Shown in pieces: positions 50,421 through 59,893 of a stretch of 64,000 nt of DNA. The stretch lies in assembly GCF_045038405.1 (NCBI RefSeq), contig NZ_CP173660.1:992001-1056000 (forward strand). The letters are read 5' to 3'. This stretch comes from Sellimonas caecigallum. Its GTDB lineage: Bacteria; Bacillota; Clostridia; Lachnospirales; Lachnospiraceae. The notes below the pieces were generated by a model. That model did not search any database. It saw only the letters and a program-made list of their open reading frames with translations, and had not been told where the DNA came from. Numbering within the stretch: the stretch's first letter is position 1; each line of letters begins with the position of its first letter. The position numbers and the translations under genes are program-made.

Positions 50421-53048
50421 TTATTGCCGTTCTGTCTCCTTCAAAATCCGTTTTTCCATGAGGTAAAGCCAGCCTTCCCATATCAGCACATACACTGCAA
50501 GGAAAAGAAAGCCTGCTCCAAAAAAGGCCAAGGTCTCCATTCCATTATAGTATCTTACCGCACACATGGTCGCCCACATGATCACAGAGATCACTCCTGC
50601 CACAAAGATGGAAATGCGAAAATTCATCTGTACCTGGCTTCGAACCAGCTTTCTCCTCTCTTTTCCTTTCATCCCGACTCTCTGGAGGAACAGATCCTGC
50701 CATATGATCTCTTCCATCTCGCTCTCTGTCTTGATATATGCCTGCAGAAGTCCGAATGAAAGCAGAATGACGATAGTCAGGATACTTACAATCTGATTTT
50801 CCAGGCGAACCGGTTCGATGTCCCCTACGTAAGACCTTGCCCCATACAGCGGGCCTGCCGTCGCATCCCAGGATGTATCCATCGGATACTTCTCTTTGAG
50901 AAATCCCAGCTCCTCCATCATGCTGTCATACTCTTCCTCCGGAACATCCCATACAAAAAGGGTTGTCTGGCCTTCCGTCATGTTCTTTCCGTGTTCCTCC
51001 AGATATGCATCCCACTGGGCATCCTGAGTTTCCATACGAAGCTCCATATTTTTGCTGTTCCATTCCATGATCTCAGAATACACTTCATCAAACCATTCGT
51101 CTGACAAGACGACGAGATTTTCCTGCTGTCCTTCAAAGAAGACTCCGGTTAAAATGTCTTTCTCCTCACTCACGACCTTTTTCGACGGAAATACATCGTT
51201 GCGCTCCGTATTGTCGTAGTGATTAAGCGGCTGGCCAAATCTCATGCGGTAAGCAAGCCTGCTTCCGCTTGTCTCTATCATTTTCGGAGACATCGCCACA
51301 TCTTCCTGGTAGACAATATGCATCTCTTTTCCTTTCAGATCCAGATCTTTCGCTTTTTTCCCAAGCTCTTTTTTCATCTCTTTGTATGTCGATTCCGAGA
51401 TGGCCACATTTTGTCCCTGGGGCCAGAGTACGGAAGTCAATGATTGTGCCGACTGCATCGATTCCGAAGCGTACCGTGCTGTGATCCTTACCATGGGGTA
51501 TGATCTTCCGTTCGCGTGATGACGGGCTGCGATATCCTGGATTTCCTCCACATCCTGCTCATATCCCATACATACAATGTCATACGGGTAGAGCTTTTCC
51601 GGCGCCGGCGCGATGGCAGTCGCCAAAAATGAACTTCCCACTATCACAAAAACACAAAAATGGACAGCCGAAAAAATAAAGGTGTTCCAGCGGTTTCTCC
51701 GAAACCGGTAATAAATATTTTTATTTCTCAGCAGATTTTTCTGGTAGGCACCAGGCTTTTTTCTCTGCCTTCTCATATACAGAAGCATTCCTGCCGAGAG
51801 CAGCAAAAACATACTCAGCAAAATGGCAAGATAGCTGCCCGGATTGTCCGTCCATGCCCGTATCGCAAAGATTCCTCTTCCAGTATCGAAAAAAAGGAGC
51901 CCAAAGATTACGGATCCAAGTACCTTTTCCGGTATCGGCTCTGGTTTCTTCTCTGCGTAAAATACGGTCGAACTCCCCATATCCAGAATGTTTTCCTGGT
52001 TGAACATGGTGGCTAACAGCACGATCAGGAGAAAAGCCGCTGACCCAATCCCCAATATTTCCACGGAGAAAACTCCCGGCACCTGGATTCCCTTTGTCAT
52101 ATCCCGGAAACAGTACCGTATCAGCATGTAGAGTGCGGATCCCCCGACCATTCCGGCCACATACGCCACAAGCAGGCTCATGATGTACTCCGCCGCAAAA
52201 ATCAGGTAGATTGTTCTTGTACGGATACCAAGCACGAGAAACGCTCTGTAATTTTCCTTCCGTGTCTTCGTGTAATTGGAAATAGTATAATACATCAATA
52301 TGAGGCAGAGGAACATGATCATCCATCCGAATTCTGCTGCCATCGTCAAAAGGATTTTCCCTGTGGACATCCCTGTCCCGTACTTCAACGGCACAGATAT
52401 CTGGCCCAGGCCGATGATCAGGACCAGATATATCCCACACATGATTCCTCCAAAAATCAGAAGACCTCCGCTTCGGAAATTGCTCCGGAAGTTTTCCCAG
52501 ATAAGCCCTTTTAGTTCTTTTGGATATTTCCCCGGAAAGTAAAGCGCCTTTTTACGTCTGAGCTTCTCTTCCCTTTCCCGTTTCTGGATTTCTCTGTAAG
52601 AATCCATCTGCTCTTTCCACTCATCAAGAAACCGGAAGCCTATATATTCCAGAAGAGGAATCACACATATACACACAACTGTAAAGTATCCTGCTCTCTC
52701 TTGTTCCGGAAGGCTCTGTGCAGGGATCAGCGCTGTGTACATTGCAAGCATCGCCATAGCTCTTCCGGCGATGTTAAGCCATCGCTTTTCTTTGTCAAAC
52801 AAAGCAAGAATTCCGCGGGCACAATACACGACACTCCCTAAAAGCATCAGTGCATGACAAAACATCAGCATCGGCCCGGCCGTCGACTCAAGCCAGAATC
52901 CATAGTAATCTCCCGATCCGATGGCCCTTGCAAATGCACCTAACGCAAAATAGCGTTCTCCGCCAATCGACGGAAGTTTCCAAAAGAGCGTGACGGCAGG
53001 TACAAGAAAACAACAGACAACCTGCCATATTTTTGCCGCCTTTTTCAT
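50421..53048 (-). CDS. Large ABC-type permease (FtsX-like), no ATPase partner
   Basis: 875 residues with about ten membrane segments and a large extracellular domain (about 470-740). The C-terminal end has the FtsX-like arrangement LENQIVSILTIVILLSFGLLQAYIKTESEMEEIIWQDLFLQRVGMKGKERRKLVRSQVQMNFRISIFVAG, and the first half holds NYRAFLVLGIRTRTIYLIFAAEYI, also FtsX-like. The ATPase subunit expected beside such permeases is not in the flanking genes. Possibly linked to lantibiotic or peptide-antibiotic sensing; this is inference. GGGAGGGG precedes the start. Confidence 0.8.
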   Translation of the reverse strand: MKKAAKIWQVVCCFLVPAVTLFWKLPSIGGERYFALGAFARAIGSGDYYGFWLESTAGPMLMFCHALMLLGSVVYCARGILALFDKEKRWLNIAGRAMAMLAMYTALIPAQSLPEQERAGYFTVVCICVIPLLEYIGFRFLDEWKEQMDSYREIQKREREEKLRRKKALYFPGKYPKELKGLIWENFRSNFRSGGLLIFGGIMCGIYLVLIIGLGQISVPLKYGTGMSTGKILLTMAAEFGWMIMFLCLILMYYTISNYTKTRKENYRAFLVLGIRTRTIYLIFAAEYIMSLLVAYVAGMVGGSALYMLIRYCFRDMTKGIQVPGVFSVEILGIGSAAFLLIVLLATMFNQENILDMGSSTVFYAEKKPEPIPEKVLGSVIFGLLFFDTGRGIFAIRAWTDNPGSYLAILLSMFLLLSAGMLLYMRRQRKKPGAYQKNLLRNKNIYYRFRRNRWNTFIFSAVHFCVFVIVGSSFLATAIAPAPEKLYPYDIVCMGYEQDVEEIQDIAARHHANGRSYPMVRITARYASESMQSAQSLTSVLWPQGQNVAISESTYKEMKKELGKKAKDLDLKGKEMHIVYQEDVAMSPKMIETSGSRLAYRMRFGQPLNHYDNTERNDVFPSKKVVSEEKDILTGVFFEGQQENLVVLSDEWFDEVYSEIMEWNSKNMELRMETQDAQWDAYLEEHGKNMTEGQTTLFVWDVPEEEYDSMMEELGFLKEKYPMDTSWDATAGPLYGARSYVGDIEPVRLENQIVSILTIVILLSFGLLQAYIKTESEMEEIIWQDLFLQRVGMKGKERRKLVRSQVQMNFRISIFVAGVISVIMWATMCAVRYYNGMETLAFFGAGFLFLAVYVLIWEGWLYLMEKRILKETERQ

Positions 53049-53065
53049 GTCAAATTTCCCCTCCC

Positions 53066-54091
53066 TCAGAAAACATCCAACAATTTATCCACATTCTCTT
53101 CTTTCGTTGCCCAGGAAGTGCAAATCCGGATTACCATATGATTCTCATCCAGTCTCTTCTCATAGTTTACACCGAAGTTTTTTTCTATCTCCTGGAGCTT
53201 TTCATTGTCCACGATGACAAACTGCTGGTTTGTGATACTGTCGATGTAAAAGTGGTATCCTTTTTCCTTGAGACCGTTTTTGAGCTTCATTGCCAGACGG
53301 TCCGCATGTCTTCCCATTTCCACATAGAGATTCCCCTCAAAGAGGGTATCAAACTGTACTCCCAGCAGCCGCCCTTTTGCCAGCATACCGCCTTTCTGCT
53401 TGATCATGTAACGGAAATCTTCCTTGATTTCCCGCCTCTTTATGACTACGCATTCTCCAAAGAGCGCCCCTGATTTCGTCCCTCCGATGTAGAACACATC
53501 CGTAAGAGCTGCAATGTCTGCCAGTGTAACATCCATCCCTTCTGCCGCGAGACCGTATGCAAGCCTTGCACCGTCCAGGAAAAGATACATCCCGCACGCG
53601 TCACATACAGCCCTGAGATCTGTCAGTTCCTGCTTCGTGTACAGTGTCCCAAGTTCCGTCGGATGGGAAATGTAGACAAGTTTCGGCTGCACGATATGTT
53701 CGTGCGCTCCGTCCGCCCAATGCTCTTTCCACATTTCCTGCACCTGGGATGCCTTGATCTTTCCGTCTGTCCCTTCAAGAGCCAGCACCTTATGTCCTGT
53801 CGCCTCCACAGCCCCGGTCTCATGTACGTTGATATGTCCTGTCTGTACACAGACCGCCCCCTGATGCGGGCGCAGAGCTGCGGAGATAACTGTCATGTTC
53901 GCCTGCGTCCCTCCCACAAGGAAATGGACATCCGCATCCGGCGCCTGGCAGGCTTTTCGTACCTTCTCCCTGGCCGCCTCACAGTAGGGGTCTTCTCCAT
54001 ATCCCACCGTCTGCTCCATATTGGTCTGAAGGAGCCTTTCCATCACTTTCGGATGCGCTCCTTCCGCATAATCGTTATTAAACAAAATCAT
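53066..54091 (-). CDS. Low-specificity L-threonine aldolase family protein
   Basis: 341 residues. A fold type I PLP enzyme that splits beta-hydroxy amino acids to glycine plus an aldehyde. NNDYAEGAHPKVMERL, YGEDPYCEAAREKVRKA, GGTQANMTVIS, LDGARLAYGL and the lysine motif YIGGTKSGALFGE are present. GGGAGGAA precedes ATG 54091. 17 bp before the permease gene. Confidence 0.92.
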   Translation of the reverse strand: MILFNNDYAEGAHPKVMERLLQTNMEQTVGYGEDPYCEAAREKVRKACQAPDADVHFLVGGTQANMTVISAALRPHQGAVCVQTGHINVHETGAVEATGHKVLALEGTDGKIKASQVQEMWKEHWADGAHEHIVQPKLVYISHPTELGTLYTKQELTDLRAVCDACGMYLFLDGARLAYGLAAEGMDVTLADIAALTDVFYIGGTKSGALFGECVVIKRREIKEDFRYMIKQKGGMLAKGRLLGVQFDTLFEGNLYVEMGRHADRLAMKLKNGLKEKGYHFYIDSITNQQFVIVDNEKLQEIEKNFGVNYEKRLDENHMVIRICTSWATKEENVDKLLDVF

Positions 54092-54124
54092 CCTCTCTTC
54101 CTCCCATCTCATCTTGACTTTTCT

Positions 54125-54817
54125 CTATAAAAACTCTGCGAACACGGATGCAGCGACAACAGTAAGAAGACCCGCCACAGCTATAGCCAGACTGCTCATG
54201 GCTCCTTCCACATCTCCCATCTCCATCGCCTTTGATGTGCCCATCGCGTGAGCGGATGTGCCAAGGGCAAGTCCTTTTGCCACCGGTTCCGTGATACGAA
54301 AAATCATATATACAAACTCGGCCGTAATTCCCCCTACGATTCCAGTAATGATGATAACCGCCACCGTAATCGTGACAATGCCGCCCATCTCCTCGGAAAC
54401 TCCCATCCCGATAGCTGTCGTGATAGATTTCGGGAGAAGCGTGACATACTGCTCATGGGTCAGTCCAAACAGCTTTGACAACAGCAGAATACTGATCATA
54501 CTGGCCATCACTCCGGCAATGATCCCGCTCATAACCGCGGCAAAATGTTTCTTCAAAAGAGACAGCTGCTCATAGAGCGGCACTGCCAGCGCCACTGTGG
54601 CAGGCGTGAGAAAATAACTGATATATTTCGCACTTTCATTATACTTCTCATATTCGATCCCCGCAACTGCCAGCACTCCAATAATGATCGTCGTTGCGAT
54701 CAAAAGAGGATTTAGTATCGCCAGTTTAAACTTCCGTTTGACGATCAGTCCTGCTTCATAGGCAAGGAGGCTCAAAGCAGGTCCGAAAAACAGAGACCCT
54801 GAAATCAATTCTTTCAT
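54125..54817 (-). CDS. lrgB: LrgB-family protein
   Basis: 230 residues, about seven membrane segments. LLPKSITTAIGMGVSEEMGG and GTSAHAMGTSKAMEMGDVEGAMSSL are the LrgB/CidB signatures. It acts with LrgA in holin-like control of autolysis or in pyruvate/glycolate uptake in other Firmicutes. 4 bp after lrgA. Confidence 0.93.
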   Translation of the reverse strand: MKELISGSLFFGPALSLLAYEAGLIVKRKFKLAILNPLLIATTIIIGVLAVAGIEYEKYNESAKYISYFLTPATVALAVPLYEQLSLLKKHFAAVMSGIIAGVMASMISILLLSKLFGLTHEQYVTLLPKSITTAIGMGVSEEMGGIVTITVAVIIITGIVGGITAEFVYMIFRITEPVAKGLALGTSAHAMGTSKAMEMGDVEGAMSSLAIAVAGLLTVVAASVFAEFL

Positions 54818-54821
54818 GTTT

Positions 54822-55181
54822 TTATTTCCTTCTCCTTCGCTTTCTTCTTATCATAGTCTGCGTTACCACACCTGTGGCTGCCATGACGATCACAGTCGTG
54901 GTAACTGTGATAACGGCCACCGGTCCGCAGATCGGCCGGAGCGCTCCCCACGCGGTCATCAGCCCGACCGCCGCCGGAATAAACATAACCGGCATAGTCT
55001 CGATCAGCACCGATGATGCATCTTTTACCTGATGCAGTTTCAGAATTCCTGTTTTTAACGCTGCCACCATGATCACAAGCCCGTATACGCTGGCCGGAAT
55101 CGGCAGCGGAATGACCATCTTCAGTATTTCTCCCAAAAATGATATGAACAAAATGATCATCAGCTGTTTCAAAATTCTCAT
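54822..55181 (-). CDS. lrgA: LrgA/CidA-family holin-like protein
   Basis: 119 residues, four membrane segments, with IPLPIPASVYGLVIMVAALKTGILKL and VMFIPAAVGLMTAWG as the family blocks. First gene of the lrgAB pair; no LytSR regulator is adjacent. Confidence 0.93.
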   Translation of the reverse strand: MRILKQLMIILFISFLGEILKMVIPLPIPASVYGLVIMVAALKTGILKLHQVKDASSVLIETMPVMFIPAAVGLMTAWGALRPICGPVAVITVTTTVIVMAATGVVTQTMIRRKRRRRK

Positions 55182-55234
55182 TTCTTCCTGTTCCTCTCAT
55201 AATCTCTTATTAATATATAAATGACGTCGGCAGA

Positions 55235-56338
55235 CTACCCGATAAGATATGCCACCAGCATATCTACCATCTTATCATAACTCTCCACCCCATCCTTCTG
55301 CCCGTTCGTCTTCAGATAGGCGTCGTTGATCTTATTTGACACTTCCTGGATCTTCCCTTCATAGCGGTCCCAGAATTCGTTTCCCGCCTGCAGATCCGCC
55401 TTTGCCCCATCTGGCAGCGCGGCGTAAAGCTGCTCGTATGTATCGGGATCATAATCCCAAAGCATGTTTGTCGCGTAAACCCACCCTGACAGCGCGGCAC
55501 TGTACTGAAATCCCGGTATATCCGAGCTATCGCACGCAAGCCAGGCGATAAAGTTTGCCTCCTGCTCCTGCATAAACCCTTTCAGGTGTGAAAGCTCATG
55601 GCACATCGTAAATGGAATACTGTACTCCGTGATGGCATTGTTGTAATTTGCCTCCACAGTAAACGGTGAGTACACTCCTGTCAGTCCTTGCCACGAAAGG
55701 AAATCCGGAAATAACAGTCCTTTCGGCTCCGGATAATATCCTTTGAAATCTGGGTACGTCTCCCCAAGATGCTGCATGGCCCTTACCGCATTCTTCTTCT
55801 CAGATGTCTCGAAAATCATCCTGCCATCCTCATCCCTTGCAATGTCTGGCTCTGTCTTCTGCACTTCCTCCGTCAAAATCCGGCATACTTCTGCCAGCTC
55901 CTCCACTGTGTACTTTCTCGTCTGTATACCGCTTTTCTCGGAGAACGAAGCACTCCTATAATTGATCCCGCAGTTTACCACATAGAGAAAAAGAAGGAGT
56001 GAGACGATCCAGAGCAGTACTTTTGCCGTCTTCTTACTCCTCTGTCGTGTCCAGGCCCTGTGAAAAACCGATAAAACAATATAGATCAGTCCAAACACAA
56101 GAATCAGCACGAGCATATACAGACCGATCTCCGCCACCGATACCGGTATCATGCCAAAAAGCCTTCCCATAGCCCCTGATACAACCGGGTAAATATGCTC
56201 TGTATACCAGTTTGCAAATCCTTCCATATAGATCGATGCGGCCATAAGTAATACCGATATGCCAAGCAGACATATCGGTATCAGGAGGCTTTTATTCCAT
56301 TTTCTTCCTTTTCTTCTCTTTCTGGTCTTCTTCGTCAT
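55235..56338 (-). CDS. DUF3810 membrane metallopeptidase-like protein
   Basis: 367 residues. Three N-terminal membrane segments (about 18-38, 72-100, 115-135) and an outer domain with a zinc-peptidase motif, FTMCHELSHLKGFMQEQEANF, where HExxH and a downstream Glu could bind zinc. Substrate unknown. GGAG lies 6 bases before the start, which is 47 bp inside the riboflavin kinase gene. Confidence 0.88.
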   Translation of the reverse strand: MTKKTRKRRKGRKWNKSLLIPICLLGISVLLMAASIYMEGFANWYTEHIYPVVSGAMGRLFGMIPVSVAEIGLYMLVLILVFGLIYIVLSVFHRAWTRQRSKKTAKVLLWIVSLLLFLYVVNCGINYRSASFSEKSGIQTRKYTVEELAEVCRILTEEVQKTEPDIARDEDGRMIFETSEKKNAVRAMQHLGETYPDFKGYYPEPKGLLFPDFLSWQGLTGVYSPFTVEANYNNAITEYSIPFTMCHELSHLKGFMQEQEANFIAWLACDSSDIPGFQYSAALSGWVYATNMLWDYDPDTYEQLYAALPDGAKADLQAGNEFWDRYEGKIQEVSNKINDAYLKTNGQKDGVESYDKMVDMLVAYLIG

Positions 56339-56720
56339 CTGTATCTCCTTCCGAAAGAAAATATGCCCTCGTCCGGCAAATATCTTCTTCCACCTGCTGT
56401 CTTACTTCCTCCAATGAGGCGAATTTCTTCACGCCCCGGAGGAACAGATGGAACTCCACTTCCATCTCTTTTCCGTACAAATCCATATCCAACTCCGGTA
56501 TATACGTCTCTACTGTAATGTGGGAGTCATCGTCCACGGAAGGCCTCGTCCCTACATTCGTCACTCCGATATAGCTTACCTGGTCTACTGTTGCTATAAC
56601 TCCGTAGACTCCTTGCTTTGGAAGTCCCTGTTCAGATCCATAGTCCAGATTTGCAGTCGGCATTCCGACCTTCCTTCCATTCCCTTTTCCGTGAATGATT
56701 TTTCCTCTTAGTTTGTACAA
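56292..56720 (-). CDS. Riboflavin kinase (stand-alone)
   Basis: 142 residues. RGKIIHGKGNGRKVGMPTANLD, GVYGVIATV, IGVTNVGTRPSV and VETYIPELDMDLYGKEMEVEFHLFLR define the RibF kinase domain, which makes FMN; the FAD synthetase half is absent. The start is TTG 56720, 5 bases after GGAGGAAGAGG. The Lys/Glu-rich tail ends inside the DUF3810 gene. Confidence 0.9.
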   Translation of the reverse strand: MYKLRGKIIHGKGNGRKVGMPTANLDYGSEQGLPKQGVYGVIATVDQVSYIGVTNVGTRPSVDDDSHITVETYIPELDMDLYGKEMEVEFHLFLRGVKKFASLEEVRQQVEEDICRTRAYFLSEGDTDDEEDQKEKKRKKME

Positions 56721-56800
56721 TCCTCTTCCTCCACTATCTTTCGCTAAGGAATATTATGACATTTTTTTCTTTTTCAATCAAGACCATCTTTCTTCCAATT

Positions 56801-57454
56801 CTATTTTACGATTGCCGGATCAAACGCTTGTCTCCACGTCTCCTCATTTCCGAACGCCTGCAGATTAACTTTTACCGTTCTGTCTGCAAACCGGATTTCG
56901 AAACAGTCATCCTCATCCAGATCCATCTCTTCTCCAGACCTTGTCAAGATCGTGTCCTCATCCACATACGTGTATCCCACATATGCATTTTTCTGCAGCG
57001 GTCTGTTAAGCGGATTGTCCCACTGTGCCTGGATATCTGCCTCGAATTCCTTATTATCGTAAAATGCACCGCTCAAATGCACCTTCTCATTTTTCGGTAT
57101 GATCTTAAGAGTTACGACCTCTCCATTCTTTTCATACTCAAATGTCACATCCCCAGAATCTACAAGCCATGTTTTCTCAAAGTGATACATCCATCCGCCG
57201 AACACAAGAACACAAACTGCCGCCGTAATACCCACCGCTTTCCATATCCTTCTTTTCCACTTCCGAAATGGCCGGATCTCTTTTTTATTCCGGGCTACGA
57301 TCTCCGGCGCAGTAATCTCACGCTTCATCTCCTCATAGTATGACCGGCACTCCGAACAGCTCTCCAGATGCTCCCGGATCAGTTCATTGCTGGCTTCGCT
57401 CGTCAGCCCATCGATATAACTTGGCAATAAATCTTTTATGATATCACACTTCAT
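56801..57454 (-). CDS. Anti-sigma factor with zinc-finger (zf-HC2) domain
   Basis: 217 residues. N-terminal HC2 finger IIKDLLPSYIDGLTSEASNELIREHLESCSECRSYY, one membrane segment at about 87-105 and an outer domain of about 110 residues. It holds the partner sigma factor at the membrane. It overlaps the sigma gene by 4 bp. Confidence 0.87.
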   Translation of the reverse strand: MKCDIIKDLLPSYIDGLTSEASNELIREHLESCSECRSYYEEMKREITAPEIVARNKKEIRPFRKWKRRIWKAVGITAAVCVLVFGGWMYHFEKTWLVDSGDVTFEYEKNGEVVTLKIIPKNEKVHLSGAFYDNKEFEADIQAQWDNPLNRPLQKNAYVGYTYVDEDTILTRSGEEMDLDEDDCFEIRFADRTVKVNLQAFGNEETWRQAFDPAIVK

Positions 57455-57933
57455 GATTCTTCCCTTCCTTTCACAAGTTTCTGCTTTGCACGATAAAATG
57501 TTACTCTGGCCCAGTTTTCCTGTTTTCCAAAAATCTCTCCAATTTCCCGGAATGAAAATTCCCCCGTGATCCGGAGCAGCACAACCTCTTTTGACGTCTC
57601 GTCGAGAAGATGCACTTTCCGGAACAGTTCCATTTTTTCTTCCCTTATGACGATCTCCCTCTCGACTCCTTCTGTCGGCTGTCCAACATCCTCATCAAGC
57701 GGAAGCGTTCCCTTCTTCTTCCTTTTCTCAATCTCCCGGTACCACAGGTGCTTTGCGATCTGACAGAGCCATGTGGAAACTTTGCACGTCCCGTCATACC
57801 GCCCGGATGACCGGATTGCCTGATAAAAAGTCTCCTGAGTAAGCTCCCTTGCCGTCTCCTCCTCATGGCAAAGTGTCATCAGGAATCGAAAAACTGTCTC
57901 GGCATGCTTCCGGTATACCTCATCCATATTCAT
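57451..57933 (-). CDS. ECF RNA polymerase sigma factor
   Basis: 160 residues. Region 2 (YRKHAETVFRFLMTLCHEEETARELTQETFYQAI) and region 4 with EVVLLRITGEFSFREIGEIFGKQENWARVTFYRAKQKL. Start at 57933 with GGAGG 10 bases upstream. Pairs with the anti-sigma gene; the regulon and trigger are unknown. Confidence 0.93.
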   Translation of the reverse strand: MNMDEVYRKHAETVFRFLMTLCHEEETARELTQETFYQAIRSSGRYDGTCKVSTWLCQIAKHLWYREIEKRKKKGTLPLDEDVGQPTEGVEREIVIREEKMELFRKVHLLDETSKEVVLLRITGEFSFREIGEIFGKQENWARVTFYRAKQKLVKGREES

Positions 57934-58037
57934 CTCTTGCTCACCTCCTGTACCCATCTATCCGATTTCGCATTCTTTCGTTACAGATCTTTATAGAAAT
58001 TTTTTAAATTTTTTATTTTGCAAAGGTGTCTCTTGGA

Positions 58038-58496
58038 TCAAAATAAATAGATCTCTTTCTCAAGCACTTCCACCAGTATAAAACCTGCTGCCAGAAACGG
58101 CCCCAGCGGAAACGTGTTCTTTCCCCTTTTTCTGCCTTTTTTCCCTGCCATGAGAGCCAACGCATAGAAGGCGCTGAACATCAGACCATATATAAATCCA
58201 TTCAGACACGCTCTCCATCCCATAAAGCACCCGGCGGCCGCTGCCAGCTTGATATCGCCTCCTCCAAACGCGCCATTTGTCCATACAGTGATCAAAAACA
58301 GCGGGAGGCTTACCGCAAATATTCCCGCCGCTGCGCCCACAATACCGTCCGGATCCATCAGACTCCGAGCCATGCCAAGGGTAAAAACCGCAGCCGCATA
58401 TCGATCGGGAATCCTCTTCTCCTTCCAATCCTTCCACGACAAAAAAAGCAGGATCACAAAAAATCCGACTTTTAACAGAATATCACAAAACTCCAT
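58038..58496 (-). CDS. Prepilin peptidase (A24 family), short form
   Basis: 152 residues, four to five membrane segments. The two catalytic aspartates lie in LSWKDWKEKRIPD and AFGGGDIKLAA. The N-terminal methyltransferase domain of PilD is absent, as in TadV/CpaA-like enzymes. No pilin genes are adjacent. GAGG precedes ATG 58496. Confidence 0.88.
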   Translation of the reverse strand: MEFCDILLKVGFFVILLFLSWKDWKEKRIPDRYAAAVFTLGMARSLMDPDGIVGAAAGIFAVSLPLFLITVWTNGAFGGGDIKLAAAAGCFMGWRACLNGFIYGLMFSAFYALALMAGKKGRKRGKNTFPLGPFLAAGFILVEVLEKEIYLF

Positions 58497-58617
58497 ATCT
58501 TTCCTCATTTATACTTTTATTTACTTGAATATCATGACGTCAGTGTACTGGAACTCGTACTTCGAACGAAAACATGAAATGATGCAGACGGTTTCGAAAA
58601 CCGATTGAAATTAAAAT

Positions 58618-58667
58618 TGCCTGGTTCTTATTTTATATGCTCTTACACATAAAAACAAGACCAGGCA
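58618..58667 (-). terminator. Terminator after the PatB-like gene
   Basis: TGCCTGGTTCTT (58618-58629) pairs with AAGACCAGGCA (58657-58667) with one bulge. It is 16 bp beyond the PatB-like stop on the minus strand. Confidence 0.6.
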
Positions 58668-58682
58668 GTAAAATTGATGTAA

Positions 58683-59837
58683 CTATATTGCTGCGATGCT
58701 CTTTTTCAATCTCCTCAATCCATCTTCCAACCGTGCTCTTGGACAGGCCAGATTCATTCTGAGGAATCCATCGCCGTTTCTGTATTCTCTTCCGTCGGAG
58801 ACGTAAAGTCCGCTGTCTTCTCGGATGAATTGACACAATTGTGATAAATCTGTCTGAAGCTTCCGGCAATCCAGCCATAAAAGATAGGTAGCTTCTGCTT
58901 CTACTGGAGAGACATAAGGAATTTGCTCTTTTATAAACTCCTCCGCAAACTCTCGATTCTTCCAAAGATACGTTCTTAGTTCATCCAGCCATGCCCCTCC
59001 GTGGCCAAAAGCTGCTGCCGGTGCGATAGCCGCAAATACGTTTGGCTCTGCCACCTCATCGGTATTCAGTCCTCTGTTTACCCGGTGTCTTAGTACCGGA
59101 TCCGGGATGATGACTGCCGCTGTCTGGATTCCCGCCAGATTAAAAGCTTTTGTCGGCGCCACGCAGGTAATGCTGATATCCCGGCAAGTCTCCGATACCG
59201 ACGCAAACGGAGTATATTTCCGCCCTGGTTTTGTGATATCACAATGAATTTCATCGGACAATACAAGGACATGATATCTGCTGCACAATTCGCCGATCTT
59301 CCTGAGTTCTTCACTGCCCCAGATTTTTCCTACGGGGTTTTGCGGGTTGCATAAAATAAGCATAGAAGTCTGGGGATCAGCCAATTTCTCTTCCAGATCC
59401 GCAAAATCTATATCATATACTCCGCCTTTATACTGTAATCTGCTCTCCAGAACATTTCTTCCATTGTTCAAGATCGAGTTGAAGAAAATATTATAAACAG
59501 GTGTCATGACTACGATCTTCTCCCCTACAGTAGTCATTTTCCGAACAATGCTTGATATGGCCGGGACCACACCGGTACAAAAGAGGAGCCAGTCTTTTTG
59601 TAATTCAAATCCGTGACGCTCTTTCCACCAGTTCTGATAAGCCTGATACCATTCATCCGTGATCAATGTGTACCCGAACACTCCATGCTCTGCTCTTTTT
59701 ATTATGGCTTCCGTGACTGCCGGTGCGGTCTGGAAATCCATATCCGCCACCCACATCGGAAGCTCTCCTTCCGGCACATCCCATTTCATACTCCCTGTGT
59801 TTCTTCGGTTTATTTCCCTGTCAAATATACTATCCAT
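58683..59837 (-). CDS. PatB/MalY-like cystathionine beta-lyase
   Basis: 384 residues. A PLP aminotransferase-fold enzyme; it begins FDREINRRNTGSMKWDVPEGELPMWVADMDFQ and has the PLP lysine in VAPTKAFNLAGIQTA and the MalY/PatB closing block EYRNGDGFLRMNLACPR. Relatives split cystathionine or cysteine, or act on maltose regulation. GGGAGGAG precedes the start. End gene of the minus cluster under the right-hand LysR gene. Confidence 0.9.
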   Translation of the reverse strand: MDSIFDREINRRNTGSMKWDVPEGELPMWVADMDFQTAPAVTEAIIKRAEHGVFGYTLITDEWYQAYQNWWKERHGFELQKDWLLFCTGVVPAISSIVRKMTTVGEKIVVMTPVYNIFFNSILNNGRNVLESRLQYKGGVYDIDFADLEEKLADPQTSMLILCNPQNPVGKIWGSEELRKIGELCSRYHVLVLSDEIHCDITKPGRKYTPFASVSETCRDISITCVAPTKAFNLAGIQTAAVIIPDPVLRHRVNRGLNTDEVAEPNVFAAIAPAAAFGHGGAWLDELRTYLWKNREFAEEFIKEQIPYVSPVEAEATYLLWLDCRKLQTDLSQLCQFIREDSGLYVSDGREYRNGDGFLRMNLACPRARLEDGLRRLKKSIAAI

Positions 59838-59893
59838 GATCTTTCTCTCCTCCCGTTATGCCATGCCAAATAACATCGCAGCCATCCCTTCTG

